Shown piece after piece: positions 45,748-54,613 of a stretch of DNA of 64,000 nucleotides. Location of the stretch: the NCBI GenBank assembly GCA_022843805.1, contig JALHMY010000021.1, positions 1 through 64,000 of the forward strand. Direction: 5' to 3'. Positions within the stretch are counted from its first letter, which is position 1, and each line of letters begins with the position of its first letter. This DNA is from Fuerstiella sp. Lineage in GTDB: Bacteria; Planctomycetota; Planctomycetia; Planctomycetales; Planctomycetaceae. Made by a program: the position numbers and the translations under genes. The notes beneath the pieces were generated by a model, which was given only the letters and a program-made list of their open reading frames with translations, ran no database searches and had not been told where the DNA came from.

Positions 45748-48700
45748 ATGTCAGCAGGTTTCAGATTGTTAATGGTGTTGGCCACTTTCGCTGCCGGAGT
45801 CGTGAGCGAGTCGAAACTGCATGCCGATGAAGCAGGAACACCCGACCTGCTTCGCGATGTGCTGCCACTCCTGAAGAATCGCTGCGTTCGTTGTCACGGG
45901 CCGGCGAAGATGGAGGGTCGTCTGCATCTGGGATTGCCACAGGGCATTCGACGAGGTGGAGAAAACGGAGAAGCGGTTGTCGCGGGACATGCGGATCTGA
46001 GTCTGCTGTGGAAAAGAGTCGTCGCAGATGAAATGCCTGAAGATGCTCCGCTTCCACCGGAAGAGAAAGCCATTCTGAAACGCTGGATTGACGGGGGTGC
46101 ACCCGGTCTTCCGGCAGAAGTTTCCGCGGAACCTGAAGGAGAAGAGCACTGGGCATTTCAGGAACTGAAACCGGAACCTTTGCCTGCGGTAAAGGATGCG
46201 TCCGCTGCTCGCAACGCAGTGGACCTGTTCGTTTTGTCTCGTCTGGAAGCGGCGGGCCTCTCATTCAATCCCGAAGCCAGTCGCAACACACTGATCAGAC
46301 GGGTGAGTCTGGACCTGACGGGTCTTCCGCCTGCTCCTGAGGAAGTGGACCTGTATGTAAATGATGAAGCTCCCGATGCCTATGAAAAAATGGTGGAGCG
46401 ATATCTGAATTCACCTCGATATGGGGAGCGATGGGGAAAATACTGGCTGGACGCCGCGGGCTATGCGGACAGCAACGGTTACTTTGGCGCAGATACGGAT
46501 CGGCCATACGCATGGCGATTTCGTGATTTTGTAATTCGTTCCATCAGTGCGGACAAGCCGTGGGACCAGTTTATTCGCGAACAGATTGCCGGAGATGAAC
46601 TGGCCGGTTTTGCACCGGGATCACAGGTAAAGCCTGAAATGGTGGAATTGCTTGAAGCCGCCCATTTTATGCGAAACAGCCCGGACGGCACGGACAGCAG
46701 TGACGGCAACCCTGATGAAGTCCGCGCCGACAAGTATGCCGTGCTTGAAGGCTCGCTGCAGATTATGGGTTCATCCATGCTGGGCGTGACGGTGCAGTGT
46801 GCGCGGTGTCATGATCACAAGTTTGAGCCATTCACGCAGCGGGATTACTACAGTCTGCAGGCCGTGATCTATCCGGCATTTAACGTGGACGAATGGGTTA
46901 AACCAAAGGAACGGGTCATCTCCACAGCGACGGCTGAAGAAGAGGCGGCGCATGCGGAAAAGGTTCGGTTAGTCGACGCGGAGATTGCTGCGAAACGGAA
47001 AGAGTTTGCCGAATGGGCAAAGCAGCATCGTGAGCCGGGAGTCGTGCTGATGTCAGACGACTTCGACGGCGAAGGGCGCACGCTGACACCGTTATGGAGC
47101 AATACGGTCGCCGGGGACGAAGCACCGGCCGGAACTCCCGCCATTCAGGTTGACTCTTCAGCAGCTCCGGGTGCCGAGATCCGCAACGGTCAGCTGCATC
47201 TGATTGAATCGGGTGGAACCGGTGATCGGGTTCTGTCAGCCCGTCAGACGATTGACTGGACTCCTGATGTCAGCGGCGCATGGATTCAGGCGACGTTTGA
47301 TCTTATTGCTGAAGGAACTCCGGCTCCGTATGTCGGCTACTTTATTGCTCTGCGCGATTTTAATGACGCAAAGAAACTATCGGGCGGAAACGTATTGTTC
47401 GATGGCAATGCCACAGGTGGGGCCGCTGTTCAGGTCGATTATCCAGGGCAGGACGCCGGCTCAGTGGGGCGAATCGGGCAAAGCGGATACACACCCGGAC
47501 GCAATTACGGAGTCCGGGTCACGAACATGGGAAATGACCGCTTTCAGATTGTTCAGGTTGTGGACGGTCTTGTGGAAGAAGGCAGTGTCACTGTTTCCGG
47601 AAAAGACCTTCCGGACGGCGGATTTGGGTTTGAGTATTGTTGTGGACGCAGCTTTGTTGTGGACAACGTTCTGGTTGAATCCAGCCTTCCGGAGACTCAG
47701 CAGGACGACCCGCAAAAGGCGCTGGCTGCTGTTCATGTGGAGAAGCGGAAAGAGCTTGCTGAGGCTGTAAAAGCGATTGAGGCAAAACGCCCGCAGCCGA
47801 TTGGAAAACTGGCACTGGTTGGTGATCTTTCTGCGAAGCCGCCGGACGTGCGTCTGCTGACACGAGGAAGTTACAAGACACCTGGAGAACCTGTGGAATC
47901 GGCGGCTCCCGCCTTTCTGTCAGAGACAATTAATCAGTCTGATTTTTCGCAGCATCTGCGTTCTGGAATGTCAACGACGGGGCGGCGTCTGGCCCTTGCG
48001 GGCTGGCTCACTCAGCCTGGTTCCCGCGCCTCGGCGCTGCTTGCCAAAGTCAGTATCAATCGCTGGTGGGCTCATCACCTGGGAACAGGGATCGTGGCAA
48101 CGCCTGACAATCTGGGTTACTCCGGGTCGGCACCCACTCATCCGGAACTGCTGAATTATCTTGCATTACAGCTGATGGAACACCAGTGGAGTGCACGCGC
48201 CATTCATCGGCTGATCCTGACATCCGCCATGTACCGTCAGTCGGCCGCAGCGCATGCCGAAGGAGAACGGCGTGATCCTCAGAATCAGCTGCTGTGGCGA
48301 TATCCGATGCGACGACTGGATGCAGAGGCAATCCGTGACAGTATGCTGCTGGCGAGCGGTGAGCTGGATCAGCAGATGTACGGTCCTTATGTGCCGTCGG
48401 AAAGAAACAGCGAAGGCGACGTGGTGATTTCAGAATCCACCGCCGGAGCAAAGAAGCGCAGCATTTATCTGCAGCAGCGGCGTACTCAGGTCACCGGGAT
48501 TCTGGATGCGTTTGATGCTCCTTCGATTGTCTTCAACTGTACGGTTCGCAACAGCACTACAGTTCCATTGCAGTCACTGAAGCTGCTGAATTCGGACTTT
48601 GTGCGCCTGCGTGCGACGGCGATGGCAGGGTTGCTGAAAAAGCAGATCACCGACAAATCCGGCAGCATCAATGACGTGATCAGTCTCGCTTTTCGTCGGG

Positions 48701-48861
48701 CGTTGTCCCGTCCGCCGTCAGATAAGGAAATTGCTGTCAGTAAAGAATTCCTGAGTGCTCAGCCAGCGCAGTATGCGAACCGCGAGAATGCCGCAGAACT
48801 GGCAATGATCGATTTTTGTCAGATGCTGCTGGCGAGCAATGCATTTCTCTACGTGGAATAG
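45748..48861 (+). CDS. PSCyt1-DUF1549-DUF1553 protein (long form)
   Basis: A 1037-aa secreted protein with all three planctomycete cytochrome-type domains. Signal peptide MSAGFRLLMVLATFAAGVVS is followed by a c-type cytochrome domain with CVRCH at 46-50 (RCVRCHGPAKMEGRL). Then DUF1549 follows (SLDLTGLPPAPEEVDLYVN; YGERWGKYWLDAAGYADSNG) with a second CARCH at 351-355. A concanavalin-like middle domain and DUF1553/PSD1 (GRRLALAGWLTQPGSRASAL; NLGYSGSAPTHPELLNYLAL) complete it. It is paralogous to the gene at 40047 along all of the latter. ATG 45748 follows GAGG. Two heme sites suggest a redox role. Confidence 0.93.
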   Translation: MSAGFRLLMVLATFAAGVVSESKLHADEAGTPDLLRDVLPLLKNRCVRCHGPAKMEGRLHLGLPQGIRRGGENGEAVVAGHADLSLLWKRVVADEMPEDAPLPPEEKAILKRWIDGGAPGLPAEVSAEPEGEEHWAFQELKPEPLPAVKDASAARNAVDLFVLSRLEAAGLSFNPEASRNTLIRRVSLDLTGLPPAPEEVDLYVNDEAPDAYEKMVERYLNSPRYGERWGKYWLDAAGYADSNGYFGADTDRPYAWRFRDFVIRSISADKPWDQFIREQIAGDELAGFAPGSQVKPEMVELLEAAHFMRNSPDGTDSSDGNPDEVRADKYAVLEGSLQIMGSSMLGVTVQCARCHDHKFEPFTQRDYYSLQAVIYPAFNVDEWVKPKERVISTATAEEEAAHAEKVRLVDAEIAAKRKEFAEWAKQHREPGVVLMSDDFDGEGRTLTPLWSNTVAGDEAPAGTPAIQVDSSAAPGAEIRNGQLHLIESGGTGDRVLSARQTIDWTPDVSGAWIQATFDLIAEGTPAPYVGYFIALRDFNDAKKLSGGNVLFDGNATGGAAVQVDYPGQDAGSVGRIGQSGYTPGRNYGVRVTNMGNDRFQIVQVVDGLVEEGSVTVSGKDLPDGGFGFEYCCGRSFVVDNVLVESSLPETQQDDPQKALAAVHVEKRKELAEAVKAIEAKRPQPIGKLALVGDLSAKPPDVRLLTRGSYKTPGEPVESAAPAFLSETINQSDFSQHLRSGMSTTGRRLALAGWLTQPGSRASALLAKVSINRWWAHHLGTGIVATPDNLGYSGSAPTHPELLNYLALQLMEHQWSARAIHRLILTSAMYRQSAAAHAEGERRDPQNQLLWRYPMRRLDAEAIRDSMLLASGELDQQMYGPYVPSERNSEGDVVISESTAGAKKRSIYLQQRRTQVTGILDAFDAPSIVFNCTVRNSTTVPLQSLKLLNSDFVRLRATAMAGLLKKQITDKSGSINDVISLAFRRALSRPPSDKEIAVSKEFLSAQPAQYANRENAAELAMIDFCQMLLASNAFLYVE

Positions 48862-48872
48862 GTTGAAGAATT

Positions 48873-50294
48873 ATGAAATCAGATTTTCAGTTTTCGCAGA
48901 ACCGGCGAGCCTTTCTGGGAGGAACGACGGGAGCAATCGGGGCGATGGCACTGTCAAGCCTGCTTCAGCAGGAGTCGCTTCAGGCAGCGTCGGCAGCAGT
49001 TCGATCGAAAACTCGCCAACCACATGGAACTCCAACCGCTGACTCGGTGATCTGCCTGTTTCAGCATGGTGGCCCCAGTCAGATGGACCTGTTTGATCAT
49101 AAGCCCGAGCTGACCAGGCACCATGGCCGGCGGTACGAGGGAGACCTTGAGATTCATTTCCCGAATCAGGCGGGAAATGTCCTGGGATCGCCGTTCCGCT
49201 TTCAGCCGCACGGACAATCCGGCATTGAGCTGAGTGAAGTGCTGCCCTGGACGGCGGGGATCGTGGATGAACTGACTGTTGTTCGCAGTGTCACAACGGA
49301 ATCGGTGGACCATGAATCGGCGCTGCGGCTGATTCACAGCGGCAAGTTCCAGGCCAGCTATCCCACGTGGGGATCCTGGATCAATTATGGGCTCGGGACC
49401 GTCAATCAGAATCTTCCTGCGTATGTGGTGCTGACCGATCCGGCCGGAATGCCGGTCGACAATGTCAGGAACTGGACATCGGGATGGCTGCCGGCCGAGT
49501 ATCAGGGGACTCCGTTTCGTTCGGGCGATTCTCCTGTCCCCAATCTTCGGACTCCAAAAGACGTGACTGAGGGAGCTCGGGAGAAGCAGCTTGAGTTTCT
49601 TCGACAGCTGAACACGGTTTATTCCGAACAATATGCTGACAATGAGGAACTGCAGGCACGCATTATTGACTTTGAACTGGCAGCCAGAATGCAGAGCACC
49701 GTTCCGGAAGCACTCGATATCTCACAGGAAACCGAGGCCACTCGAAAGCTTTACGGCCTGGATAATCCAATGACCGCCGAGTATGGCACACGATGCATTA
49801 TTGCCAGACGTCTGATTGAACGGGGTGTTCGATTTGTGCAGTTGTTCCTCGCCGGACAGCCGTGGGACACGCACAGTCGCAATGCGGAATCGCTGCGGGC
49901 GAACTGTGCACGAATCGATCAGCCCAGTGCGGCACTGGTTCAGGATTTGAAACAACGAGGACTTCTGGACCGGACAATCGTGATGTGGGGTGGAGAGTTT
50001 GGACGCCTCCCCATATCGCAGGGAACGGACGGACGCGATCATAATCGCCATGCCAGCAGTATCTGGCTGGCTGGCGGCGGATTTCGACAGGGGTTTAGTT
50101 ACGGACACACCGACGATTTTGGATACAAGGCGGTTGAAGACATTGTGACGGTGCACGACCTGCATGCGACGCTGCTGCATGCCATGGGCCTTGATCACCT
50201 TCGTCTGACATACCCTCATGATGGTCGGGAAGGCAGTCTGACTGATGTCGCGATCACGAAGGCGGAGGTCGTGCGAGCCCTGCTGAAAAGCTGA
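48873..50294 (+). CDS. DUF1501 protein, second copy
   Basis: A 473-aa paralogue of the gene at 43001, 11 bp after the long PSD1 gene. A twin-arginine-like N-terminus (NRRAFLGGTTGAIGAMALSS) is followed by CLFQHGGPSQMDLFDHKPEL, SALRLIHSGKFQASYPTWGS, WDTHSRNAESLRANCARIDQ, MWGGEFGRLPISQGTDGRDH and DDFGYKAVEDIVTV. It shares the order and spacing of all landmark motifs with its relative but not close identity, so the two PSD1/DUF1501 pairs are old duplicates or were gathered from different sources. Confidence 0.93.
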   Translation: MKSDFQFSQNRRAFLGGTTGAIGAMALSSLLQQESLQAASAAVRSKTRQPHGTPTADSVICLFQHGGPSQMDLFDHKPELTRHHGRRYEGDLEIHFPNQAGNVLGSPFRFQPHGQSGIELSEVLPWTAGIVDELTVVRSVTTESVDHESALRLIHSGKFQASYPTWGSWINYGLGTVNQNLPAYVVLTDPAGMPVDNVRNWTSGWLPAEYQGTPFRSGDSPVPNLRTPKDVTEGAREKQLEFLRQLNTVYSEQYADNEELQARIIDFELAARMQSTVPEALDISQETEATRKLYGLDNPMTAEYGTRCIIARRLIERGVRFVQLFLAGQPWDTHSRNAESLRANCARIDQPSAALVQDLKQRGLLDRTIVMWGGEFGRLPISQGTDGRDHNRHASSIWLAGGGFRQGFSYGHTDDFGYKAVEDIVTVHDLHATLLHAMGLDHLRLTYPHDGREGSLTDVAITKAEVVRALLKS

Positions 50295-50367
50295 GAGATT
50301 TGAATGCGACGTCCAGGCAAGTGTTGTTGATTAATATTTCTTTTATTCCTGCAAACAGGACTTGTAC

Positions 50368-50406
50368 TTGACTGATTCTCGCGAATGTTTGTATATTGCA
50401 TACAAT
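50368..50406 (+). promoter_or_regulatory. Promoter with the same GntR-type operator, pseudopilin unit
   Basis: TTGACT (50368-50373), 18 bp, then TATATT (50392-50397) is a good sigma-70 promoter. TATTGCATACAAT (50394-50406) is exactly the reverse complement of the 13-bp motif at 39957-39969 and again overlaps the -10 box. It lies ~110 bp before the lipoprotein start at 50517. Confidence 0.62.
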
Positions 50407-50516
50407 GGTGCGCTTGTGCAGTAGTCTGATGGGAGCGCATGCCTGTGTGGGGCGATGACGGAAGCGGTGTGATTCAAAGAGAGAACGTGTTGAAAACGAA
50501 TTGGGAGCAGCAAGCA

Positions 50517-51035
50517 ATGAGGAAATCGTGTCGGTCGCAGGGGCAGCGATGGTGGCATTCTTCAGATTCTGAAGCGCGCATTCACGAATCCCGTCGGACA
50601 TCCGGTACGGCGTCGCGACTTTCATTGTTTCTTCTGATGTTTGTCAGTCTGCTTTCTGCGGGATGCGGCGGTGATACTCTGGAAACCGTGACCGTGTCCG
50701 GCACTGTGACGATTGACGGCACTCCGCTGGATAACGGTGTGGTTCGATTTGTGCCGACGGATACTGATAAGGGCCGACTGGCGACGGGCGCGATCAAAGA
50801 GGGCGGCAAATTTGAACTGGCGACGGCCGGTTCGACCGGCGTGCTTGAAGGCGATTATAAGGTGACCGTGGAGTCCATGAAGATCACTCCGGACGTACCG
50901 CAGAAGGATCGGGAGCTGGGTATTGGCGGTAAAGAATCGGCGATTCCAAAGAAATACAATTCCGCGGAAACGTCCGGTTTGACCGAAAAGGTCGATGGTG
51001 CAAAAACAATTACTCTGGACCTGAAATCAAAATAG
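50517..51035 (+). CDS. Small lipoprotein, carboxypeptidase-regulatory-like (transthyretin) fold
   Basis: A 172-aa protein. ATG 50517 has GGGAG at 50503. A basic N-terminus leads to a hydrophobic segment and lipobox LLSAGC. The mature part is VSGTVTIDGTPLDNGVVRFV, then GAIKEGGKFELATAG and VLEGDYKVTVES: the beta-sandwich of carboxypeptidase-D regulatory/transthyretin-like domains. This type is typically encoded directly before DUF1559 pseudopilins in planctomycetes, as here. It is probably an outer-envelope lipoprotein. Confidence 0.87.
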   Translation: MRKSCRSQGQRWWHSSDSEARIHESRRTSGTASRLSLFLLMFVSLLSAGCGGDTLETVTVSGTVTIDGTPLDNGVVRFVPTDTDKGRLATGAIKEGGKFELATAGSTGVLEGDYKVTVESMKITPDVPQKDRELGIGGKESAIPKKYNSAETSGLTEKVDGAKTITLDLKSK

Positions 51036-51124
51036 GTCGTGCAACGCATTGAATAGCAGATTCCGACAACTGTGTCAGTGTCGGCGGGATGTCAGTTCTT
51101 GTTCCCTGAAGAAAGGTAAAACGT

Positions 51125-52162
51125 ATGCACATGCCGAAAAGAAAAGGTCCCGGAGTTCGGGGCTTCACATTGATTGAATTGCTGGTGGTGATCGCCATCA
51201 TTGCAATTCTGATTGCTCTGCTGCTTCCCGCAGTACAGCAGGCGAGAGAAGCGGCTCGGCGAACTCAGTGCAAAAACAACCTGAAGCAGATGGGGCTTGC
51301 ACTGCACAATTACCATGACGTATTTAACATGTTTGTATTTGGTTCTGCAGATCATGACGATCGTCCGTGGTGTTCCGGCACTAACGGGCGAATGGGCTAC
51401 AACTGGCGAGTGCGGATATTGCCTTATATTGAGCAGTCCAATCTGTACACAAAAATTACGAGCTACACGTTCAACCTGGTGGATATGCCTTACGCAAGTA
51501 ATTCGGCCATCCGCAATATTCCCGAGCATCAGACAATTGTTCCGGGAATGTTGTGCCCGAGTGAGCCGGCTGCTGCGATTCAGAATGGCCTGAACAACAC
51601 ATGGGTGATCGGCCCATCAACGGCTGCTATTTCCAGCTACGTTGGCAGTGCTGGTCCGGTTTCAACTCATCCGGCGGATTCCGTGGGCTGTGGGCTTTGT
51701 TCAAACGGCAGCAATCTTCAGGCATTCTGTGACTGCAGGAATCACGGCTGGGGTGCTGCAGGCGGTGGCGGTGGTGGTATTCACTACAGCCTCTGCGAAC
51801 CAAAGACCATCGGTATGCTCAGCATGTATCCCGACAAAGTTAATATTGCGAAGGTGACAGACGGAACATCCAACACACTGTTTGTTGGTGAATGGCATTA
51901 CACAAATGCCAAAGGCGACGGCTGTGGATCTCGTATGCACTGGGCCGGATCATGGGCCTCAGCGTCCACGGTCTACGGGATCAATGCCCGCGGCGTGGGA
52001 AATGGTTATCCTAACGGCTGCAACTTCCGCAGTTATCACGTTGGCGGGGCTCACTTCCTGCTGGTGGATGGCAGCGTGCGGTTCGTCAGCGAGAATATTG
52101 ACCTGCGTCTTCTTGGCTGGCTTGGAAGTCGCGATCAGGGTGAAGTCGTTGGCGACTACTGA
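51125..52162 (+). CDS. DUF1559 pseudopilin-like protein (prepilin N-terminal signal)
   Basis: A 345-aa protein. The type IV prepilin/GspG signal is GFTLIELLVVIAIIAILIAL (G|FTLIE cleavage by prepilin peptidase), followed by the planctomycete hallmark LLPAVQQAREAARRTQCKNN and LKQMGLALHNYHD. The DUF1559 domain ends with SYHVGGAHFLLVDGSVRFVS, the usual H-x9-DG motif. These proteins are thought to form pseudopili of type II-like secretion or surface structures. It is the second gene of the operon controlled by the promoter at 50368; a terminator follows. Confidence 0.95.
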   Translation: MHMPKRKGPGVRGFTLIELLVVIAIIAILIALLLPAVQQAREAARRTQCKNNLKQMGLALHNYHDVFNMFVFGSADHDDRPWCSGTNGRMGYNWRVRILPYIEQSNLYTKITSYTFNLVDMPYASNSAIRNIPEHQTIVPGMLCPSEPAAAIQNGLNNTWVIGPSTAAISSYVGSAGPVSTHPADSVGCGLCSNGSNLQAFCDCRNHGWGAAGGGGGGIHYSLCEPKTIGMLSMYPDKVNIAKVTDGTSNTLFVGEWHYTNAKGDGCGSRMHWAGSWASASTVYGINARGVGNGYPNGCNFRSYHVGGAHFLLVDGSVRFVSENIDLRLLGWLGSRDQGEVVGDY

Positions 52163-52195
52163 TCAGCAATGATTCTTCCGGATGGTATCAGCACT

Positions 52196-52234
52196 GTTGC
52201 CTCGGTCTCTCCGGCCGAGGCAACTTTTATTTTT
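52196..52234 (+). terminator. Rho-independent terminator after the DUF1559 gene
   Basis: GTTGCCTCGG (52196-52205) pairs with CCGAGGCAAC (52215-52224) around a 9-base loop; TTTTATTTTT follows at 52225-52234. It ends the lipoprotein-pseudopilin unit, 34 bp after its stop. Confidence 0.92.
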
Positions 52235-52290
52235 CCTGCCAGTCGTTTATCGCCGCTCTGAAAATCCTTCTGCAAGCTGAGATCCTGCAT

Positions 52291-53286
52291 ATGCGTCGGA
52301 ATTCCTGCCTGATCACCAACATTCGTTCCATCGCCGCGAAAATGGGTCCCGGGAAGCCGGGTGCTGCGAAGGGCTGGTATGCCGCAGGTCTCGTTTTGTT
52401 CTGCGTGATCCTTTCCGGTTGCAGTAGCGGGGACTCGGACGGCGGCACCGCTGCCGCCAAATCCGGACCAGTCAGCCCGGAAGTCGCTGCCCTGAAGGCC
52501 TTAGGTGCTCACGTCAGCATGGTTGCCGGCAAGCCGGTGTCAGCCATTCTGAACGGTGATAAAATTACGGATGATGGTCTGAAAAATATTAAAGAGATGA
52601 CAAGTCTTACGATGCTGGACCTCAGTGCATCGCAAACGACCGACGCAGGGCTGGCCAGCCTGGCGGGACTGACAAATCTTAAGAAGCTGAATCTTGGAAG
52701 CACGCAGGTTACCGGACCGGGGCTTGAACACATCGGCAAACTGACGTCCCTGGAAGTCCTGCAGATGGTCGATGTGCCTCTGGCAGACGATGGTCTGGCC
52801 AACCTGAAAACCCTGAAGAGTCTGAAGGTATTTGAGCTGTCGGGTCCCAATCTGACCGACGCGGGAATTGTCCACCTGACCGAACTCACCGGGCTCGAAG
52901 AGCTGCGGATTGAGGGCAATCAGCTGACTGGTGAAACCGTCGATCAGCTGGGCTCACTTCCCAGCCTTCGCATTCTGAGATTCTCGGGTACCAGTGTCGG
53001 CACCAAAGGGACCACGGCGTTCAGTTCCCTGAAGCAGGTGACAAAGTTGTTTCTTGACAAAACGAAAGTTCAGGACGCGGATCTGGCTGCCTTTAAAGCT
53101 CTCGATACGCTGGAACTCCTTGATGTCAGCAAGACACCGATTACCGACGAAGGGCTGAAGCATTTCTACGAAATGAAGAATCTCAAGGGCGTCAACGTCA
53201 TGGATACCGGAGTGACGCTGGCCGGTGTGCTGGAGCTGGAGAAAACCAACCCCAATGTCATGGCAACGTTTTTGCGTCCCCGCTGA
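52291..53286 (+). CDS. Leucine-rich-repeat lipoprotein
   Basis: A 331-aa protein. A long N-terminus leads to a signal segment (GLVLFCVILSGC) with a lipobox. About eight to nine leucine-rich repeats follow from ~80 to ~315, for example MTSLTMLDLSASQTTDAGLA, LTNLKKLNLGSTQVTGPGLE and LDTLELLDVSKTPITDEGLK, with a 23-24-residue period (L-x-x-L-x-L-x-x-T/N). This is the RI/GALA-like form common in planctomycetes. It is likely a surface protein for protein-protein contact. Its 3' end overlaps the convergent TPR gene by 29 bp. Confidence 0.9.
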   Translation: MRRNSCLITNIRSIAAKMGPGKPGAAKGWYAAGLVLFCVILSGCSSGDSDGGTAAAKSGPVSPEVAALKALGAHVSMVAGKPVSAILNGDKITDDGLKNIKEMTSLTMLDLSASQTTDAGLASLAGLTNLKKLNLGSTQVTGPGLEHIGKLTSLEVLQMVDVPLADDGLANLKTLKSLKVFELSGPNLTDAGIVHLTELTGLEELRIEGNQLTGETVDQLGSLPSLRILRFSGTSVGTKGTTAFSSLKQVTKLFLDKTKVQDADLAAFKALDTLELLDVSKTPITDEGLKHFYEMKNLKGVNVMDTGVTLAGVLELEKTNPNVMATFLRPR

Positions 53287-54613
53287 CAGTTGCCTCGCTG
53301 TCTCGGACCAGCTGCCGGTAATGGTCTGATGCCACTGCGGCTTCCTGCAAATCTCCGGAGGCCCGACAGGCGGCCGCCAGATAGAACCATGAGCGGGCGT
53401 CCTGAGGCAGAGCATTCACCGCTCGTGCCAGCAGTTCTTTTGCCTGAGTCAGTGAGTTGCTGCGATAGGCTTCAATGCCGGCTTCTCGAACGGCCATGCT
53501 GTCGTATTCCCGGCTGAGCGGATTCTGTGCTGAGGGGTCAGTCAGTGACGCCAGCTTTTTGAAGATTCGGGAAGTGGGACGGAGTCGAACAGCGTGTAAC
53601 CAGGCCTCCGCCGCTTCCCTGGGTTTTTCATTCAGAACGTACGCATCTCCCCGGCGTTCCAGAGTTTCGGGAATCAGGCCGGCTCGTTTGGTGAGTTCAT
53701 CAAGCAGCTGACCGGCGGCATTCGGGTCACGCTGTCGCAGATGCAGATCGACCAGAAAGACAGCGGTCTGCAGATCCCATTCGGCCAGCAGCGACTCCTG
53801 CAGGCGACGGATGGCTTCCGGGACCTTGCCGGCAGCCGCCAGCTGAGCACTCTGTGCCCGTTCCTTAACAATTCCGAATTCTGTTCGCAGCAGGCCGAGA
53901 AACTCGATCGTGCTGTCAACGAAGAAACGATCGACGGCACGTTCACACTGTTCTACCAGTTCATCGGCTTCGTTATCGTTATTGCGCGAGCGAGCAATCG
54001 ATGCTTTGAGCAGAATCAATTTGAGCTCGCCGGGATAGGTGGCCATCAGGGGGCTTAGCACGGCCAGTGCTTCATCGAAACGATCTGTACGGGCAAAGAG
54101 TCGAGCCAGCTGAAACTGTCCCAGTGGAAAATCGCCGGTTTCCCGAAAGGTTCGTTCGGCTTCGACCGTGTTCTCTTCGCGCAGACAGCATCTTCCGGCG
54201 TGATAAAGGCACACCTGGGCCGACGGCCGCTGACCGGGCTTTGCAAGGCTGGCGGCCCGCCGGTATTCTTCAATGGCAAGGCGGATTTGCCCAAGCCGAT
54301 CAAGGCAAATCCCATGATGCAGCGCCGCGTCAAACGACTGAGGCGTCTGTTCAATGATCATCCGAAAACAAAGTTCCGCCTCGGTAAAGTAACCAAGTGC
54401 CATATATCGGTCGGCCAGAGTCTGCAGCGTCCCCGGCCTGTTCTTTTTCACTTCCTCCAGCATCGCCTGAATCTCCGTTCTGGTGACGGAGTCCAGTCGG
54501 GTGAAGTCCGGCACAGGGATCTCAGACTGACGCTGTGGCCAGGCGGCAAGAATCGTTATACCCAGCAGCTCTGCAGCGATGATGGCGATTAAAACACGTG
54601 TCAGACGAGTCAT
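53258..54613 (-). CDS. TPR-repeat protein
   Basis: A 451-aa protein with an N-terminal membrane segment (LIAIIAAELLGITILAAWP) and tetratricopeptide-type helices from ~50 onward: DRYMALGYFTEAELCFRMII, AEEYRRAASLAKPG-like repeats, FARTDRFDEALAVLSPLM and SWFYLAAACRASGDLQEAAV. Its ATG overlaps the stop of the VCBS gene upstream by three bases (ATGA), so translation is coupled. It is probably a membrane-anchored scaffold acting with the exported VCBS protein. Confidence 0.88.
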   Translation of the reverse strand: MTRLTRVLIAIIAAELLGITILAAWPQRQSEIPVPDFTRLDSVTRTEIQAMLEEVKKNRPGTLQTLADRYMALGYFTEAELCFRMIIEQTPQSFDAALHHGICLDRLGQIRLAIEEYRRAASLAKPGQRPSAQVCLYHAGRCCLREENTVEAERTFRETGDFPLGQFQLARLFARTDRFDEALAVLSPLMATYPGELKLILLKASIARSRNNDNEADELVEQCERAVDRFFVDSTIEFLGLLRTEFGIVKERAQSAQLAAAGKVPEAIRRLQESLLAEWDLQTAVFLVDLHLRQRDPNAAGQLLDELTKRAGLIPETLERRGDAYVLNEKPREAAEAWLHAVRLRPTSRIFKKLASLTDPSAQNPLSREYDSMAVREAGIEAYRSNSLTQAKELLARAVNALPQDARSWFYLAAACRASGDLQEAAVASDHYRQLVRDSEATVSGDAKTLP

